A stretch of 38,768 bases of DNA from Candidatus Dormiibacterota bacterium. GTDB taxonomy: Bacteria; Chloroflexota; Dormibacteria; Dormibacterales; Dormibacteraceae. The notes beneath the pieces are model-generated. The model was not told the origin of the DNA. It did no database searches and saw nothing but the letters and a program-made list of their open reading frames with translations. Where the stretch lies: positions 1 through 38,768 of the forward strand of contig JAMXLM010000006.1 of the NCBI GenBank assembly GCA_024280995.1. The letters run 5' to 3'. The position numbers and the translations under genes were made by a program. Below, piece by piece: positions 22,875-31,175 of this stretch (the stretch's first letter is position 1; each line of letters begins with the position of its first letter).

Positions 22875-23720
22875 ATGCTAGCCACGGTGGGGTGCGGCAG
22901 CCAGGCCGCCAAGGTGAACCCCATGCAGACGCCGGCGGCCAACGTTCAGGTGTCGCCGATCCCAATTCCCACGCCAGGCGTCGCGCTCCCGCCGGCGCAC
23001 GTCTTCGTCATCGTCATGGAGAACCGCTCGTACAGCGAGGCGCTGGCGGGCGGCTACACCGCGAAGCTCGCGCATCGATACGCGTACGCCACCAACTACC
23101 ACGGCGTCACCCACCCAAGCCTGCCCAACTACCTCGCCATGACGTCGGGCAGCACCTGGGGCATCACCGACGACGGGTTCCACGCCCTGCCCGCCGGTGG
23201 TCTCGGCGCGCAGCTGACGGACGCGGGCGTGTCGTGGCGCGCGTACATGGAAGGCATGAACAACGGGTGCTTCCACAGCGGTTACCCGTATGCGCTCAAG
23301 CACAACCCCTTCGCGTATTACGGCAGCTCCTGCCCCGCCAACGTCGTGCCTTTCACCGACTTCGCCCACGACATGACGCAGCCCGACATCCCGCGCTTCG
23401 TCTGGATCACGCCCGGGCTCTGCAACGACGGGCACGACTGCTCGACCGCGGTGGCCGACGCGTACCTCTCGCACACCGTCCCGCAGATCCTCGCCACAAC
23501 CGCGTGGCAGCAGGATGGCGTGCTCTTCATCACGTGGGACGAAGGCGAGGACGCCGCGAACTCGGTGCTCACGCTCGTCATCCAGCCGAACCAGAAGCCG
23601 CGCACCAGCGACGTCGCCTACAACCACTACTCGTTGCTGGCTGCGATCGAGAACCGGCTCGGGGTCGGTCACCTCGGCAAGGCCGCCGGCGCCTCGCCGA
23701 TGCCCGACCTGGTCGGCTAG
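22875..23720 (+). CDS. secreted phosphoesterase family protein (AcpA/phospholipase C-like)
   Basis: About 281 residues of the alkaline-phosphatase-fold phosphoesterase family (Pfam Phosphoesterase). It has HVFVIVMENRSYSE at the first strand, NYHGVTHPSLPNYLAMTSG around the nucleophile, WRAYMEGM, TDFAHDM and FITWDEGED with metal-binding acids. The N terminus AILILGMLATVGCGS looks like a lipoprotein signal with the Cys near residue 7, followed by a Pro/Thr-rich linker. The start is unsure: ATG 22875 leaves too short a signal, while the frame is open further upstream without ATG/GTG/TTG close by. It is probably exported and membrane-tethered, hydrolysing phosphate esters outside the cell. Confidence 0.82.
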   Translation: MLATVGCGSQAAKVNPMQTPAANVQVSPIPIPTPGVALPPAHVFVIVMENRSYSEALAGGYTAKLAHRYAYATNYHGVTHPSLPNYLAMTSGSTWGITDDGFHALPAGGLGAQLTDAGVSWRAYMEGMNNGCFHSGYPYALKHNPFAYYGSSCPANVVPFTDFAHDMTQPDIPRFVWITPGLCNDGHDCSTAVADAYLSHTVPQILATTAWQQDGVLFITWDEGEDAANSVLTLVIQPNQKPRTSDVAYNHYSLLAAIENRLGVGHLGKAAGASPMPDLVG

Positions 23721-23729
23721 CGAGGCGGG

Positions 23730-24824
23730 CTAGGCCACTCCCTTCCAGGTCGTGATCGAGTCGAGGTACTCCATGTCCGGCTCGACGCCAAGGCCCGGGC
23801 CGGTCGGGACGTCCAGCCGCCCGTCGTGAAGGACGAACGGCTCGGTGATGTCGCGATGGTAGTAGCGATCTGACGCCGAGGTGTCACCCGGCAGACTGAA
23901 GTTCGGCATCGCGGCCATCGCCACGTTCGCCGCCCGCCCGAGGCCGGTCTCCAGCATGCCGCCCATCCACACCGGGACTCCGCGCCGCGCGCACAGGTCG
24001 TGGATCGCGCGCGCCTCGAGGTAGCCGCCGACGCGGCCAGGCTTGACGTTCACGATTCGGCATGCGCCGAGTTCGATCGCGTCGCTCGCGGCCTGAACCG
24101 TCGTGATCGACTCGTCGAGGCAGATCGGCGTCTTCACCAGCTTCGCCAGCTTCGCGTGAGCGAGCACCTGCTCCTCCGGGAGTGGCTGCTCGATCAGCAG
24201 CAGGTCGAACGGGTCGAGCGCCGCGAGCAGCGGCGCGTCGGCGAGCGAGTACGCGGTGTTGGCGTCGACCTGCAGAGGCACGTCGCCGAACTTCTCGCGC
24301 ACCGCGCGCACCGGCTCGACGTCCCACCCAGGCTTGATCTTCAGCTTGATCCGCCGATAGCCCTGCTCCAGGTACGCGTCGACGGTCGCGAGCAGCTCAC
24401 CGATGGTCGCGTGGATGCCGACCGACACCCCGCAGTCGACCTCCGCGCGGGTGGCGCCGAAGAACTGGCCGAACGATTCGCCCCGCGCCCGGAGCTCGGC
24501 GTCGAGCACCGCCATCTCGATCGCGGCTTTCGCCATCTGGTGGCCGTGCACCGGGCGGAGCAGCGTCGCCACGCTCTCGGCCGCGATCTCGCGGTCTCGC
24601 AGTCGCGGCACCAGATGGTGGATGAGCACGTGCTGCGCGCCGTCGACGTATTCAGGCGAGTAGAGCGGCTCCTCGCCGGCGACGCACTCGCCCCATCCCT
24701 CGCCGGCGTCGGTGATCGCCTTGACCAGCAGGATGTCGCGCCTGGTCTGTACACCGAACGAGGTCTCGAACGGCGACACCAGGTCGAGATGGATGCGCCT
24801 GAGCTCGACCGATCGAAGCTTCAT
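23730..24824 (-). CDS. menC: enolase-superfamily enzyme, o-succinylbenzoate synthase / N-acylamino acid racemase type
   Basis: A 364-residue member of the OSBS/NSAR branch. The catalytic lysines are Lys162 and Lys164 (KLKIK) and Lys261 (NVKPGRVGG); the metal ligands are Asp187 (VDANTAY), Glu212 (IEQPL) and Asp237 (CLDESI). The N-terminal capping domain has SPFETSFGVQTRRDILLVK. The family makes o-succinylbenzoate for menaquinone or racemises N-succinylamino acids, and the sequence alone does not decide. No other men genes are nearby, and it is the last gene of the aromatic amino acid run, which keeps the racemase option open. The ATG overlaps the aldo/keto reductase stop in ATGA. Confidence 0.85.
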   Translation of the reverse strand: MKLRSVELRRIHLDLVSPFETSFGVQTRRDILLVKAITDAGEGWGECVAGEEPLYSPEYVDGAQHVLIHHLVPRLRDREIAAESVATLLRPVHGHQMAKAAIEMAVLDAELRARGESFGQFFGATRAEVDCGVSVGIHATIGELLATVDAYLEQGYRRIKLKIKPGWDVEPVRAVREKFGDVPLQVDANTAYSLADAPLLAALDPFDLLLIEQPLPEEQVLAHAKLAKLVKTPICLDESITTVQAASDAIELGACRIVNVKPGRVGGYLEARAIHDLCARRGVPVWMGGMLETGLGRAANVAMAAMPNFSLPGDTSASDRYYHRDITEPFVLHDGRLDVPTGPGLGVEPDMEYLDSITTWKGVA

Positions 24825-25717
24825 GCGCTGAGGTTATCCAGTCGCGCAACCTCGTCCGGCGTGAGCGAGATGTCCGCCGCGGCGGCGTTCTCCTCGACCT
24901 GCTTGACAGAGGACACGCCCGGGATGGCGACCACGTTCGGCTTCCGCACCAGCCACGCGAGCGCGATCTGGGCGGGCGTTGCGGTATGGGCCGTCGCGAT
25001 CTCGCGCAGTGTGGCGACAAGGGGTTCGCGTCCCGCCCGCGCGGTGGCGGAGAACTCACGGCGAAACCTCCGGAAGTTGGTGGGCGACGCGTCCTGGTAC
25101 TTGCCGGAAAGCGCGCCCTGGCCGAGCGGGCTGTAGGCGATCACGATCCGGTCCTCCTTCTGGGCCCACGGCACCAGCTCGCGCTCGGGCGAGCGGTCGA
25201 CGAGGCTGAACCGCACCTGGTTCGACAGCACCGGGCCGCCAAACGCGCGGTCGCACGCCTGCCACTGCGCCAGGCTGTGATTGCTGACCCCGGCGTGCAG
25301 CACGAGGCCGCTGTCGACCATGCGTCGGAAGCGGGGCATCGTCGCTCCGGGTGGGAACAGCGGGCTGGGGAAGTGTTGCTGGTACAGGTCGATGTGGTCC
25401 ACGCCCAGACGGCGCGCGCTCGCCTTCGCCCGCGATGACGTCATGAACGGCAGGCCGATCGGGAAGAGCTTGGTCGCGATGAAAGCCTCCTGCCGCTTTC
25501 CGCGCAGCGCCTCGCCGAGGATGCGCTCCGAGCGCCACGGCCCATAGAGCTCGGCGGTGTCGAAGAGGTTGATCCCCAGCTCAAGCGCTCGGCTCACGAT
25601 CCGACCTGCCTCAGACCGCGCATAGTCAGAGCCGTATCCCCACTCGCGCGAACCGAACTGCCAGGCGCCGAGGCCGATCGCGGACACGCGCACGCCGCCG
25701 GCGTCGACATACCTCAT
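24821..25717 (-). CDS. aldo/keto reductase
   Basis: A 298-residue (beta/alpha)8 NADPH-dependent oxidoreductase. The catalytic tetrad is visible: Asp and Tyr in NLFDTAELYG, Lys in IATKL, His in YQQHFP. The C-terminal cofactor-binding segment has AIPGVSSVKQVEENAAAAD. The substrate is unknown. The ATG at 25717 overlaps the stop of the NUDIX gene in ATGA; the frame continues upstream but is not protein-like there. It is the fourteenth gene of the trpE-led run, between the NUDIX and menC-like genes, and may be a passenger rather than a pathway enzyme. Confidence 0.9.
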   Translation of the reverse strand: MRYVDAGGVRVSAIGLGAWQFGSREWGYGSDYARSEAGRIVSRALELGINLFDTAELYGPWRSERILGEALRGKRQEAFIATKLFPIGLPFMTSSRAKASARRLGVDHIDLYQQHFPSPLFPPGATMPRFRRMVDSGLVLHAGVSNHSLAQWQACDRAFGGPVLSNQVRFSLVDRSPERELVPWAQKEDRIVIAYSPLGQGALSGKYQDASPTNFRRFRREFSATARAGREPLVATLREIATAHTATPAQIALAWLVRKPNVVAIPGVSSVKQVEENAAAADISLTPDEVARLDNLSA

Positions 25718-26307
25718 CCCACGAGCCTGTCGTACACGATCTGCGACCACGACTCCATCTGCAGGTAGAGCACCTTCATCTCCTGCAGCGTCAGGAGCTC
25801 GCCGCCGAGCTTTTTGGTCTCTCGGATGGTGATGTTCGGAGTGTCGCCGTCGACCAGGAACACCACGCCGAGATGCACCTTCGACACCGGGGCCGACTCG
25901 TCGTTCAGAAGCCCAAGCAGCGCGGCATCGAAGTGGCCGTCGTAGACGACCTCCTCCTCCCACTCGCGCTTGAGCCCGTCCTGGATCGGGTCACCCGAGT
26001 CCAGGTCGCCGCGGTTGATGTGTCCGCCCACCCCCAGCGAGTACAGCTTGCGCAGCCGCTTCTCGGACGAGGCGCGAAGCCGGTGGGTGAGGAAGTAGCG
26101 GTCGCCATGACGGAAGACGACGTACGGGATGATCTGCTGGAAGGAGGGGTCGTCCTCGACTTCCGCGCGCGGCTTGAAGACGTAGCGTTCGCGGATCACC
26201 GACTGGTATCGCTCGAGGTTGTCGGTGACGAAGCCGTGCCACGCGCCGTCGGGAAAGATGTCGTCGCGCTTGACGCACAGGACCTCTTCCGCGGCGGCCG
26301 CCTTCAC
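25714..26307 (-). CDS. NUDIX-type phosphohydrolase-like protein
   Basis: A 197-residue protein with a NUDIX box variant: GVGGHINRGD, an insertion, then LKREWEEEVVYDG, which keeps R-E-U-x-E-E. N-terminal residues 1-75 (VLCVKRDDIFPDGAWHGF, YVFKPRAEVEDD, YVVFRHGDRYFLTHR) are conserved in a set of uncharacterised NUDIX-related proteins. Such enzymes cleave nucleoside diphosphates linked to other groups; the substrate is unknown. The GTG start at 26307 overlaps the stop of the B3/B4 gene in GTGA, and its own stop overlaps the next start in ATGA, so it is firmly embedded in the operon. Confidence 0.82.
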   Translation of the reverse strand: MKAAAAEEVLCVKRDDIFPDGAWHGFVTDNLERYQSVIRERYVFKPRAEVEDDPSFQQIIPYVVFRHGDRYFLTHRLRASSEKRLRKLYSLGVGGHINRGDLDSGDPIQDGLKREWEEEVVYDGHFDAALLGLLNDESAPVSKVHLGVVFLVDGDTPNITIRETKKLGGELLTLQEMKVLYLQMESWSQIVYDRLVG

Positions 26308-26909
26308 GTTTGCATCATCCGGACCAGGCCGCGGCCGAAGACAGCGATCAGCTCCGCCGTGCGGTCGATGTCGTCGTCGCTCACCGGCAGGAAGTAGATC
26401 CAGGCCGCGCGCTCGGTGTCGGTCGTGATCATCGTCCGCGCGGAGTCGGCGCTCGGGTTGCCACACGGTCCCTCGGCGTCGGCGACGCAGATCCGGCCGC
26501 CGACGTTGACCCTCTCCTTGCCGATGCCCTCGTAGCTCTCGCCGTCGCGTCCGAGCCGCAACCTGAGGTCTTCGCCCTGGACCTTGCCGAGGTCGTAGAG
26601 GCCGACCGGCACCTGAAGCTCGACCGACAGCGCGTTGGCCACGTCGACGAGCGAGTTTATTCGCGGCAGCGGCTCACCCTTCTTGATGCGCCGCATGAGC
26701 GCTTCCGATGAAGGGCGCATGCGCGTCGGGTCTGTGCCGAATCGTCGATACAGCTCGCGTGCCGCGTCCACCGGAGGCACATCGCCGGAGTGCACCGCCT
26801 GCGTAGCGCGCTTCACCTCGAGCTCGAAGTCCTCGCGCGGCGGCGTGACCTCGAGCTCGTAAAGCTCGAGGGCGACGATCTCGACCGGGATCTCGCGAAA
26901 GACCTTCAC
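26304..26909 (-). CDS. free-standing B3/B4 tRNA-binding (PheRS-beta editing-type) domain protein
   Basis: A 201-residue protein of the B3/B4 domain family. The centre has LMRRIKKGEPLPRINSLVD, VANALSVELQVPVGLYDL and the segment VNVGGRICVADAEG, all typical of the B3/B4 fold. In phenylalanyl-tRNA synthetase beta this domain hydrolyses Tyr-tRNAPhe. Stand-alone versions are widespread and mostly uncharacterised. The GTG start at 26909 overlaps the aroA stop in GTGA. A tRNA-quality role beside tyrosine and phenylalanine pathway genes is an attractive inference, not shown by sequence. Confidence 0.87.
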   Translation of the reverse strand: MKVFREIPVEIVALELYELEVTPPREDFELEVKRATQAVHSGDVPPVDAARELYRRFGTDPTRMRPSSEALMRRIKKGEPLPRINSLVDVANALSVELQVPVGLYDLGKVQGEDLRLRLGRDGESYEGIGKERVNVGGRICVADAEGPCGNPSADSARTMITTDTERAAWIYFLPVSDDDIDRTAELIAVFGRGLVRMMQT

Positions 26910-28162
26910 GCGAGGTATTCCAGGTGGTCGAAGAACCCGGGGTAGGAGATGTCGACGCACTCGGCGCCTTCGATCTCGGTCTTGCCGTCGGCGATCAACG
27001 CCGCGACCGCGAGAGCCATCGCGATGCGATGGTCGCCGGCCGAGTCGACCCGGGCGCCTTCCAGCCGGCGCGGCCCGTTGATGATCCACCCGTCCTCGTT
27101 TGCCTCGATGTCGGCGCCCATCGCGCTCAAGCCTTGGGCCATCGCGGCGAGCCGGTCCGACTCTTTCACACGCAGCTCGCTCGCCCCGGCGATGACGCTG
27201 GTGCCCACCAGCTGAGTGGCGACGACGGCCAGAACGGGCAGCTCGTCGATCATCGTGGCCGCGCCGGTGCCGTCTATGTGAACCGGTCCGGCGAGCGCGG
27301 CGGGCGCGACCTCGAGGTCGGCCACCGGCTCGCCGGCCTCGAGCCGTGGCTTCGCTCGTTTGATCGCGAATCCCAGGGACGTCAACGTCTCGGCGAATGC
27401 GATCCGGGTCGGGTTCACACCGACGCCGAGCAATCTCACTTCCGCCGCGTCCATCAGCCCGGCGGCGGCGAGCCAGAAGGCGGCGGAGCTGAAGTCGCCG
27501 GGCACGTCGACGTCGAGAGGCTGCAGGGATTCCGGCCGAGTGACGGCGACCCGCAAACCTTCGACGCTGACGGCGGCGCCCATCGCGCTCAGCATCACCT
27601 CCGTGTGGTCGCGAGTCTTCACCGGCTCGATCACTGCCGTAGTTCCGCCGGCGTAGAGGCCGGCCAGCAGGATCGCCGACTTGACCTGCGCGCTCGGCAC
27701 TCGCGGCTCGTACTCGAAGCCCCTGAGCGGGGACTCACCTCCAACTCGGAGCGGCGGCCAGCTCGCCTCCGCACCCATCTCGCGCAGAGGATCCACCACG
27801 CGATCCATCGGCCGCCTCGACAGGGACTCGTCGCCCACGAGCTCGCTCTCGAACGGTTGCCCAGCCAGCAACCCGGCAAGCAACCTCATCGACGTCCCCG
27901 AGTTGCCGCAGTCGAGCGGCCCCCCCGGCGCACGCAGCCCGTCGATGCCGACCCCACCGACCCTCGAGCCGTCGATGTTCACTCCCAGCGCGCGCATGCA
28001 CGCCGCCGTCGACATCACGTCCGCGCCGTTCGACAGTCCTCGCACCTGGCTTTCGCCCGACGCGACGGAACCGAGGATGAGCGCCCGGTGGGAGATCGAC
28101 TTGTCGCCCGGGACGGTGATCGAGCCTTCGAGCTTCCGCGCGGGTCGGACGGTGGCGATCAA
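26906..28162 (-). CDS. aroA: 3-phosphoshikimate 1-carboxyvinyltransferase (EPSP synthase)
   Basis: A 418-residue EPSP synthase joining shikimate 3-phosphate and PEP. Its landmarks are PGDKSISHRALILG at residues 18-31, LDCGNSGTSMRLLAG around 83-97, SLSRRPMDRVVDPL, the SAQVKSAILLAGLYA substrate segment, the Asp of MIDELPVLA and the RVKESDRLAAM block. The start is TTG at 28162, overlapping the tyrA stop in TTGA; the product then begins MIATVRPARKLEGSI, normal for the family. It supplies chorismate precursors for every other enzyme of the run. Confidence 0.96.
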   Translation of the reverse strand: MIATVRPARKLEGSITVPGDKSISHRALILGSVASGESQVRGLSNGADVMSTAACMRALGVNIDGSRVGGVGIDGLRAPGGPLDCGNSGTSMRLLAGLLAGQPFESELVGDESLSRRPMDRVVDPLREMGAEASWPPLRVGGESPLRGFEYEPRVPSAQVKSAILLAGLYAGGTTAVIEPVKTRDHTEVMLSAMGAAVSVEGLRVAVTRPESLQPLDVDVPGDFSSAAFWLAAAGLMDAAEVRLLGVGVNPTRIAFAETLTSLGFAIKRAKPRLEAGEPVADLEVAPAALAGPVHIDGTGAATMIDELPVLAVVATQLVGTSVIAGASELRVKESDRLAAMAQGLSAMGADIEANEDGWIINGPRRLEGARVDSAGDHRIAMALAVAALIADGKTEIEGAECVDISYPGFFDHLEYLA

Positions 28163-28977
28163 GAGCCTTTCGCCCAGCGCTCGCGCACGTCGCGCGCCTC
28201 CTCGAACAGCTCCACCAATCGCGGGTCGTCGGCCTCGAGGTGGCGGTGCAGCCGGTCCAGCTCCTTGCGAACGAGATCGAGCGCCTCGAGGATCGAAGCG
28301 CGGTTCGTCCGCACGACGCCCGCGTACATGTCCGGGTCGCCCGCCGCCAGGCGGCTCATGTCACGGAACCCGCCCGCGGCGAGCCTCGACGCCTCGGGCC
28401 AGTCCTTCGCGTGCGCCAAAGCCAGGACGTACCCGACCGACAGCAAGAAGGCCGCGTGGCTGACGCCCGCGACCAGGCGGTCGTGCTCGATGGGGTCGAG
28501 AAGCACCGGATGGGCGCCTACCGCTTTGACGAGATCGACCACGGCGGGCTCGTCGCGCGTCAGCACCCAGGGGGCGCCCTCGAACATCGTCGCGTCGGCG
28601 GCGTCGATCCCCGACTGCTCCTTGCCGCACATCGGGTGCCCGCCGACCAGGTCGATACCCTCCGCCGCCGCCCACTCGACGACCGCAGCCTTGGTGCTGG
28701 CCATGTCGCTGACCGTGCGTCCCGGAGCCCGGAACGCCACCTGGGCGAACACCTCACGCAGCGCATTGATGGGCGCCGCGACCATCACCAGGTCCGCCAT
28801 CTCCACCGGCGACAGGTCTGTGTTCGCCGTGGAGATGACGTCACGCTCCAGTGCCTTGCGCACCACCACCGGATTCGGGTCGCTGCCGACGAGCACGACG
28901 TCGGGCCGCGCCCGCTTCAACGCCAGCGCGAAGGAGGAGCCCATCAGGCCCAACCCCACGACGGCGACCGTCGTCAA
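28159..28977 (-). CDS. tyrA: prephenate dehydrogenase
   Basis: A 272-residue TyrA-type dehydrogenase oxidising prephenate (or arogenate) with NAD(P). The Rossmann motif VAVVGLGLMGSSFALAL is at the N terminus; the catalytic His is in GGHPMCGKEQSG, and SHAAFLLS and GGFRDMSRLAAGDPDMY belong to the dimeric C-terminal domain. There is no C-terminal ACT domain, so feedback by tyrosine through ACT is unlikely. The start is TTG at 28977, overlapping the aroF stop in TTGA, and gives a normal N terminus ([10 protein letters not shown]). The frame stays open upstream, but without family similarity. Confidence 0.95.
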   Translation of the reverse strand: MTTVAVVGLGLMGSSFALALKRARPDVVLVGSDPNPVVVRKALERDVISTANTDLSPVEMADLVMVAAPINALREVFAQVAFRAPGRTVSDMASTKAAVVEWAAAEGIDLVGGHPMCGKEQSGIDAADATMFEGAPWVLTRDEPAVVDLVKAVGAHPVLLDPIEHDRLVAGVSHAAFLLSVGYVLALAHAKDWPEASRLAAGGFRDMSRLAAGDPDMYAGVVRTNRASILEALDLVRKELDRLHRHLEADDPRLVELFEEARDVRERWAKGS

Positions 28978-29990
28978 GCCAGCTGTTTCTGCATCGCGCC
29001 GAGCAGCCGGCGCACATCGGTCATGAGGTTGTCGAACGCATCGAAGTCGAGGGACTGCGCACCGTCCGACAAAGCCTGGTTGGGGGTCGGGTGCACCTCG
29101 ACGATCAACCCGTTGGCGCCCGCCGCCACCGCCGCAAGCGACATCGGTCCGACGAGCGACCACTTGCCCGTCGCCTGCGACGGGTCGACGATGATCGGCA
29201 GGTGCGACAGCTCGCGCACGAGCGGCACGGCGTTCAAGTCCAGCGTGAACCGGGTTGCGGTCTCGAAGGTGCGGATGCCGCGCTCGCACAGGATCACGTC
29301 TCGATTGCCCTGGGAGAGGATGTACTCCGCGGCGAGCAGCCACTCCTCGATGGTCGACGACATGCCGCGCTTCAAGAGGACCGGCTTGCCCGAGCGGCCC
29401 GCCTCCTGCAGCAGCGCATAGTTCTGCATGTTCCGCGTACCGAGCTGCAGGATGTCGGCGTATTTCCCGACGAGCTCGACGTCGCCGGGCGAGACGACTT
29501 CCGTGACGACCTTGAGGCCGGTCTCGTCGCGGGCGAGCGCCATCATCTTCAGCCCGGCCTCGCCGAGGCCCTGGAACGAGTACGGCGACGTGCGAGGCTT
29601 GAACGCCCCGCCGCGCAGCACCTTCGCGCCCTGCGCGGCCACGTGTCGCGCGGTCTCGAGCAGCATCTCCTCGCCCTCTACCGAGCAAGGCCCCGCCATG
29701 ATCACGACCTCGTCGCCGCCGATCTTCAAAACGCCGATGTCGACCACCGTGTCGTGGCGGCGGAACTCGCGGCTGGCGAGCTTGAAGGGCTTGGTTATCG
29801 GGATGATCTCCTGGATCCCGCCGAGGTGCGAGAACGCGTCCTTGTAGGCGTAGGCGTTGCCGCCGATCACGCCGAGCACGGTGCGCTCCTCGCCGCGCGA
29901 CAGCTCGGCCTTGAGGCCGATCTCCTCGATTCGCTCGACGACCGCGTCGATCTCGGCCTTCGTCGCGCTGTGCGACATGACGATGATCAC
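28974..29990 (-). CDS. aroF: 3-deoxy-7-phosphoheptulonate synthase (DAHP synthase, type I beta with ferredoxin-like domain)
   Basis: A 338-residue enzyme for the first shikimate step (PEP + erythrose 4-phosphate). It has an N-terminal ferredoxin-like regulatory domain (about residues 1-75), as in Thermotoga, then the barrel with [32 protein letters not shown] and ERGIRTFE. The metal ligands Cys102, Glu298 and Asp309 are kept, but the ligand expected as His272 in DPSHxxG is Gln272 (DPSQATGKW; the codon is CAG). The GTG start at 29990 overlaps the aroH stop in GTGA; a Met lies four codons later. In the family, this domain senses Tyr or other aromatics. Confidence 0.95.
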   Translation of the reverse strand: MIIVMSHSATKAEIDAVVERIEEIGLKAELSRGEERTVLGVIGGNAYAYKDAFSHLGGIQEIIPITKPFKLASREFRRHDTVVDIGVLKIGGDEVVIMAGPCSVEGEEMLLETARHVAAQGAKVLRGGAFKPRTSPYSFQGLGEAGLKMMALARDETGLKVVTEVVSPGDVELVGKYADILQLGTRNMQNYALLQEAGRSGKPVLLKRGMSSTIEEWLLAAEYILSQGNRDVILCERGIRTFETATRFTLDLNAVPLVRELSHLPIIVDPSQATGKWSLVGPMSLAAVAAGANGLIVEVHPTPNQALSDGAQSLDFDAFDNLMTDVRRLLGAMQKQLA

Positions 29991-30370
29991 GAGCGCGATG
30001 CCTCCAGGTCGACGCGGATCGCTTCGGCGCCGCGCAGGTAGGCGAATCGCATCGACGTCTGTGGGCGCGGTGTGTTGTAGAGGATCAGGACGCGGATGCA
30101 CTTGGGAATCGCGCGCGGGTTGTGGCTGCCGACGTTGATCTCAGGACCGCAGAGCAACGCGACCTGTGTCCAGCCGAGTCGCCGCGCGGCGTGGGCCGGA
30201 AACTCTGCGTCCAGGTCGCTGGTGGACGTGAAGTAGACGCACGCGATCTCGTTGGGATCGAGGTCGTTGAGCGCCGTCAGCTGGCGCAGCAGATCCTCGG
30301 TGGCTTCGTTGATGGCTTCCGCCGTGTTCTCGCTCGCCGTTGTCGCGCCGCGAATTCCTCTTACCGGCAC
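29987..30370 (-). CDS. aroH: chorismate mutase, AroH class
   Basis: A 127-residue monofunctional chorismate mutase like that of Bacillus subtilis. It has VRGIRGATTA (Arg for substrate binding), YFTSTSDLDAEFPAHAARRLGW, the Glu of GPEINVG (general electrostatic residue) and CIRVLIL with the catalytic Arg90 equivalent. It converts chorismate to prephenate for TyrA. The start is GTG 30370 with GGAGGG nine bases upstream, one of the few clear ribosome sites in this run, and it follows the 19-bp trpA-aroH gap. An ATG in that gap is out of frame. Confidence 0.94.
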   Translation of the reverse strand: MPVRGIRGATTASENTAEAINEATEDLLRQLTALNDLDPNEIACVYFTSTSDLDAEFPAHAARRLGWTQVALLCGPEINVGSHNPRAIPKCIRVLILYNTPRPQTSMRFAYLRGAEAIRVDLEASRS

Positions 30371-30389
30371 GCGGCGCTGCCCTCCGACA

Positions 30390-31175
30390 TCAGCGGCCGG
30401 TCCCGCAGGCTTTGAGCAGCTCCCGGACCAGAGAGACTCCATCGCCCGCGCGGTCGATCTCGTCGACGATCGCGCTGCCCACGGCCGCCGCGTCGAGCTT
30501 GCCGCGCAGCGCCTTGAGGTGGTCCTGGCGCGAGATGCCAAACCCCGCCGCGACCGGAAGGGTCGTGCGCTTGCGAACCTCGGCGAGCAGCTCGGCGATG
30601 CCTTCTGGCAGGTCTCGACGGACGCCGGTGATGCCGGTGACCGTGACGCAGTAGACAAAGCCGCTCGAGTGCGACGCGATCGTGGCGATGCGATCGGGCG
30701 GCGTGGTCGGCGCGACCATGAAGACCGTGTCGAGCGACGCCGAACGCAGCCAGCCCGCGACCGGCTCCGCCTCCTCGATCGGCAGGTCGGGGACGATCAC
30801 CCCGGCAACGCCGGCCTGGGCCGCCTCGGCCGCGAACTTGCGCGGGTCGTAGGCGAGCACCGGGTTGATGTAGGTCATCAGGACCACCGGGATACCCTCG
30901 CGCGCAACCGCCTCGGCGACCTCCAGCGCTCCGGCCACGGTCGTGCCGGCGGCCAGCGCCTTCTGCCCGGCCCGCTGGATGATCGGCCCATCGGCCAGGG
31001 GGTCGGAGTGCGGGATCCCGATCTCCAGCGCCGCGATCCCCGTGCCGGCGAGCCTCTTCCCCACCTCGATCGAGCGCTTCTTCGACGGATGGCCGGCCAT
31101 GATGTAGGCGATCAGCTTGAGGTCGCCGTGAGCCCGCACGGCGTTCTCGAGGCGCGACGAAGTCTCAGCCACCAT
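30390..31175 (-). CDS. trpA: tryptophan synthase alpha subunit
   Basis: A 261-residue TIM-barrel subunit that cleaves indole-3-glycerol phosphate to indole. Its landmarks are [11 protein letters not shown], the catalytic Glu in [38 protein letters not shown] with the second acid, and [14 protein letters not shown] with the phosphate loop GFGIS later. The ATG at 31175 overlaps the trpB end by 11 bp, so coupled synthesis with the beta subunit is likely. The 19 bp to aroH is the largest gap inside the supraoperon. Confidence 0.97.
   Translation of the reverse strand: MVAETSSRLENAVRAHGDLKLIAYIMAGHPSKKRSIEVGKRLAGTGIAALEIGIPHSDPLADGPIIQRAGQKALAAGTTVAGALEVAEAVAREGIPVVLMTYINPVLAYDPRKFAAEAAQAGVAGVIVPDLPIEEAEPVAGWLRSASLDTVFMVAPTTPPDRIATIASHSSGFVYCVTVTGITGVRRDLPEGIAELLAEVRKRTTLPVAAGFGISRQDHLKALRGKLDAAAVGSAIVDEIDRAGDGVSLVRELLKACGTGR

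Noticed and set aside
26924..29026. A 700-codon open frame on the plus strand antisense to aroA, tyrA and aroF
   Set aside because: It is a GC-rich third-position artefact: Arg/His/Asp-rich, with no family features, and fully opposite three certain genes.
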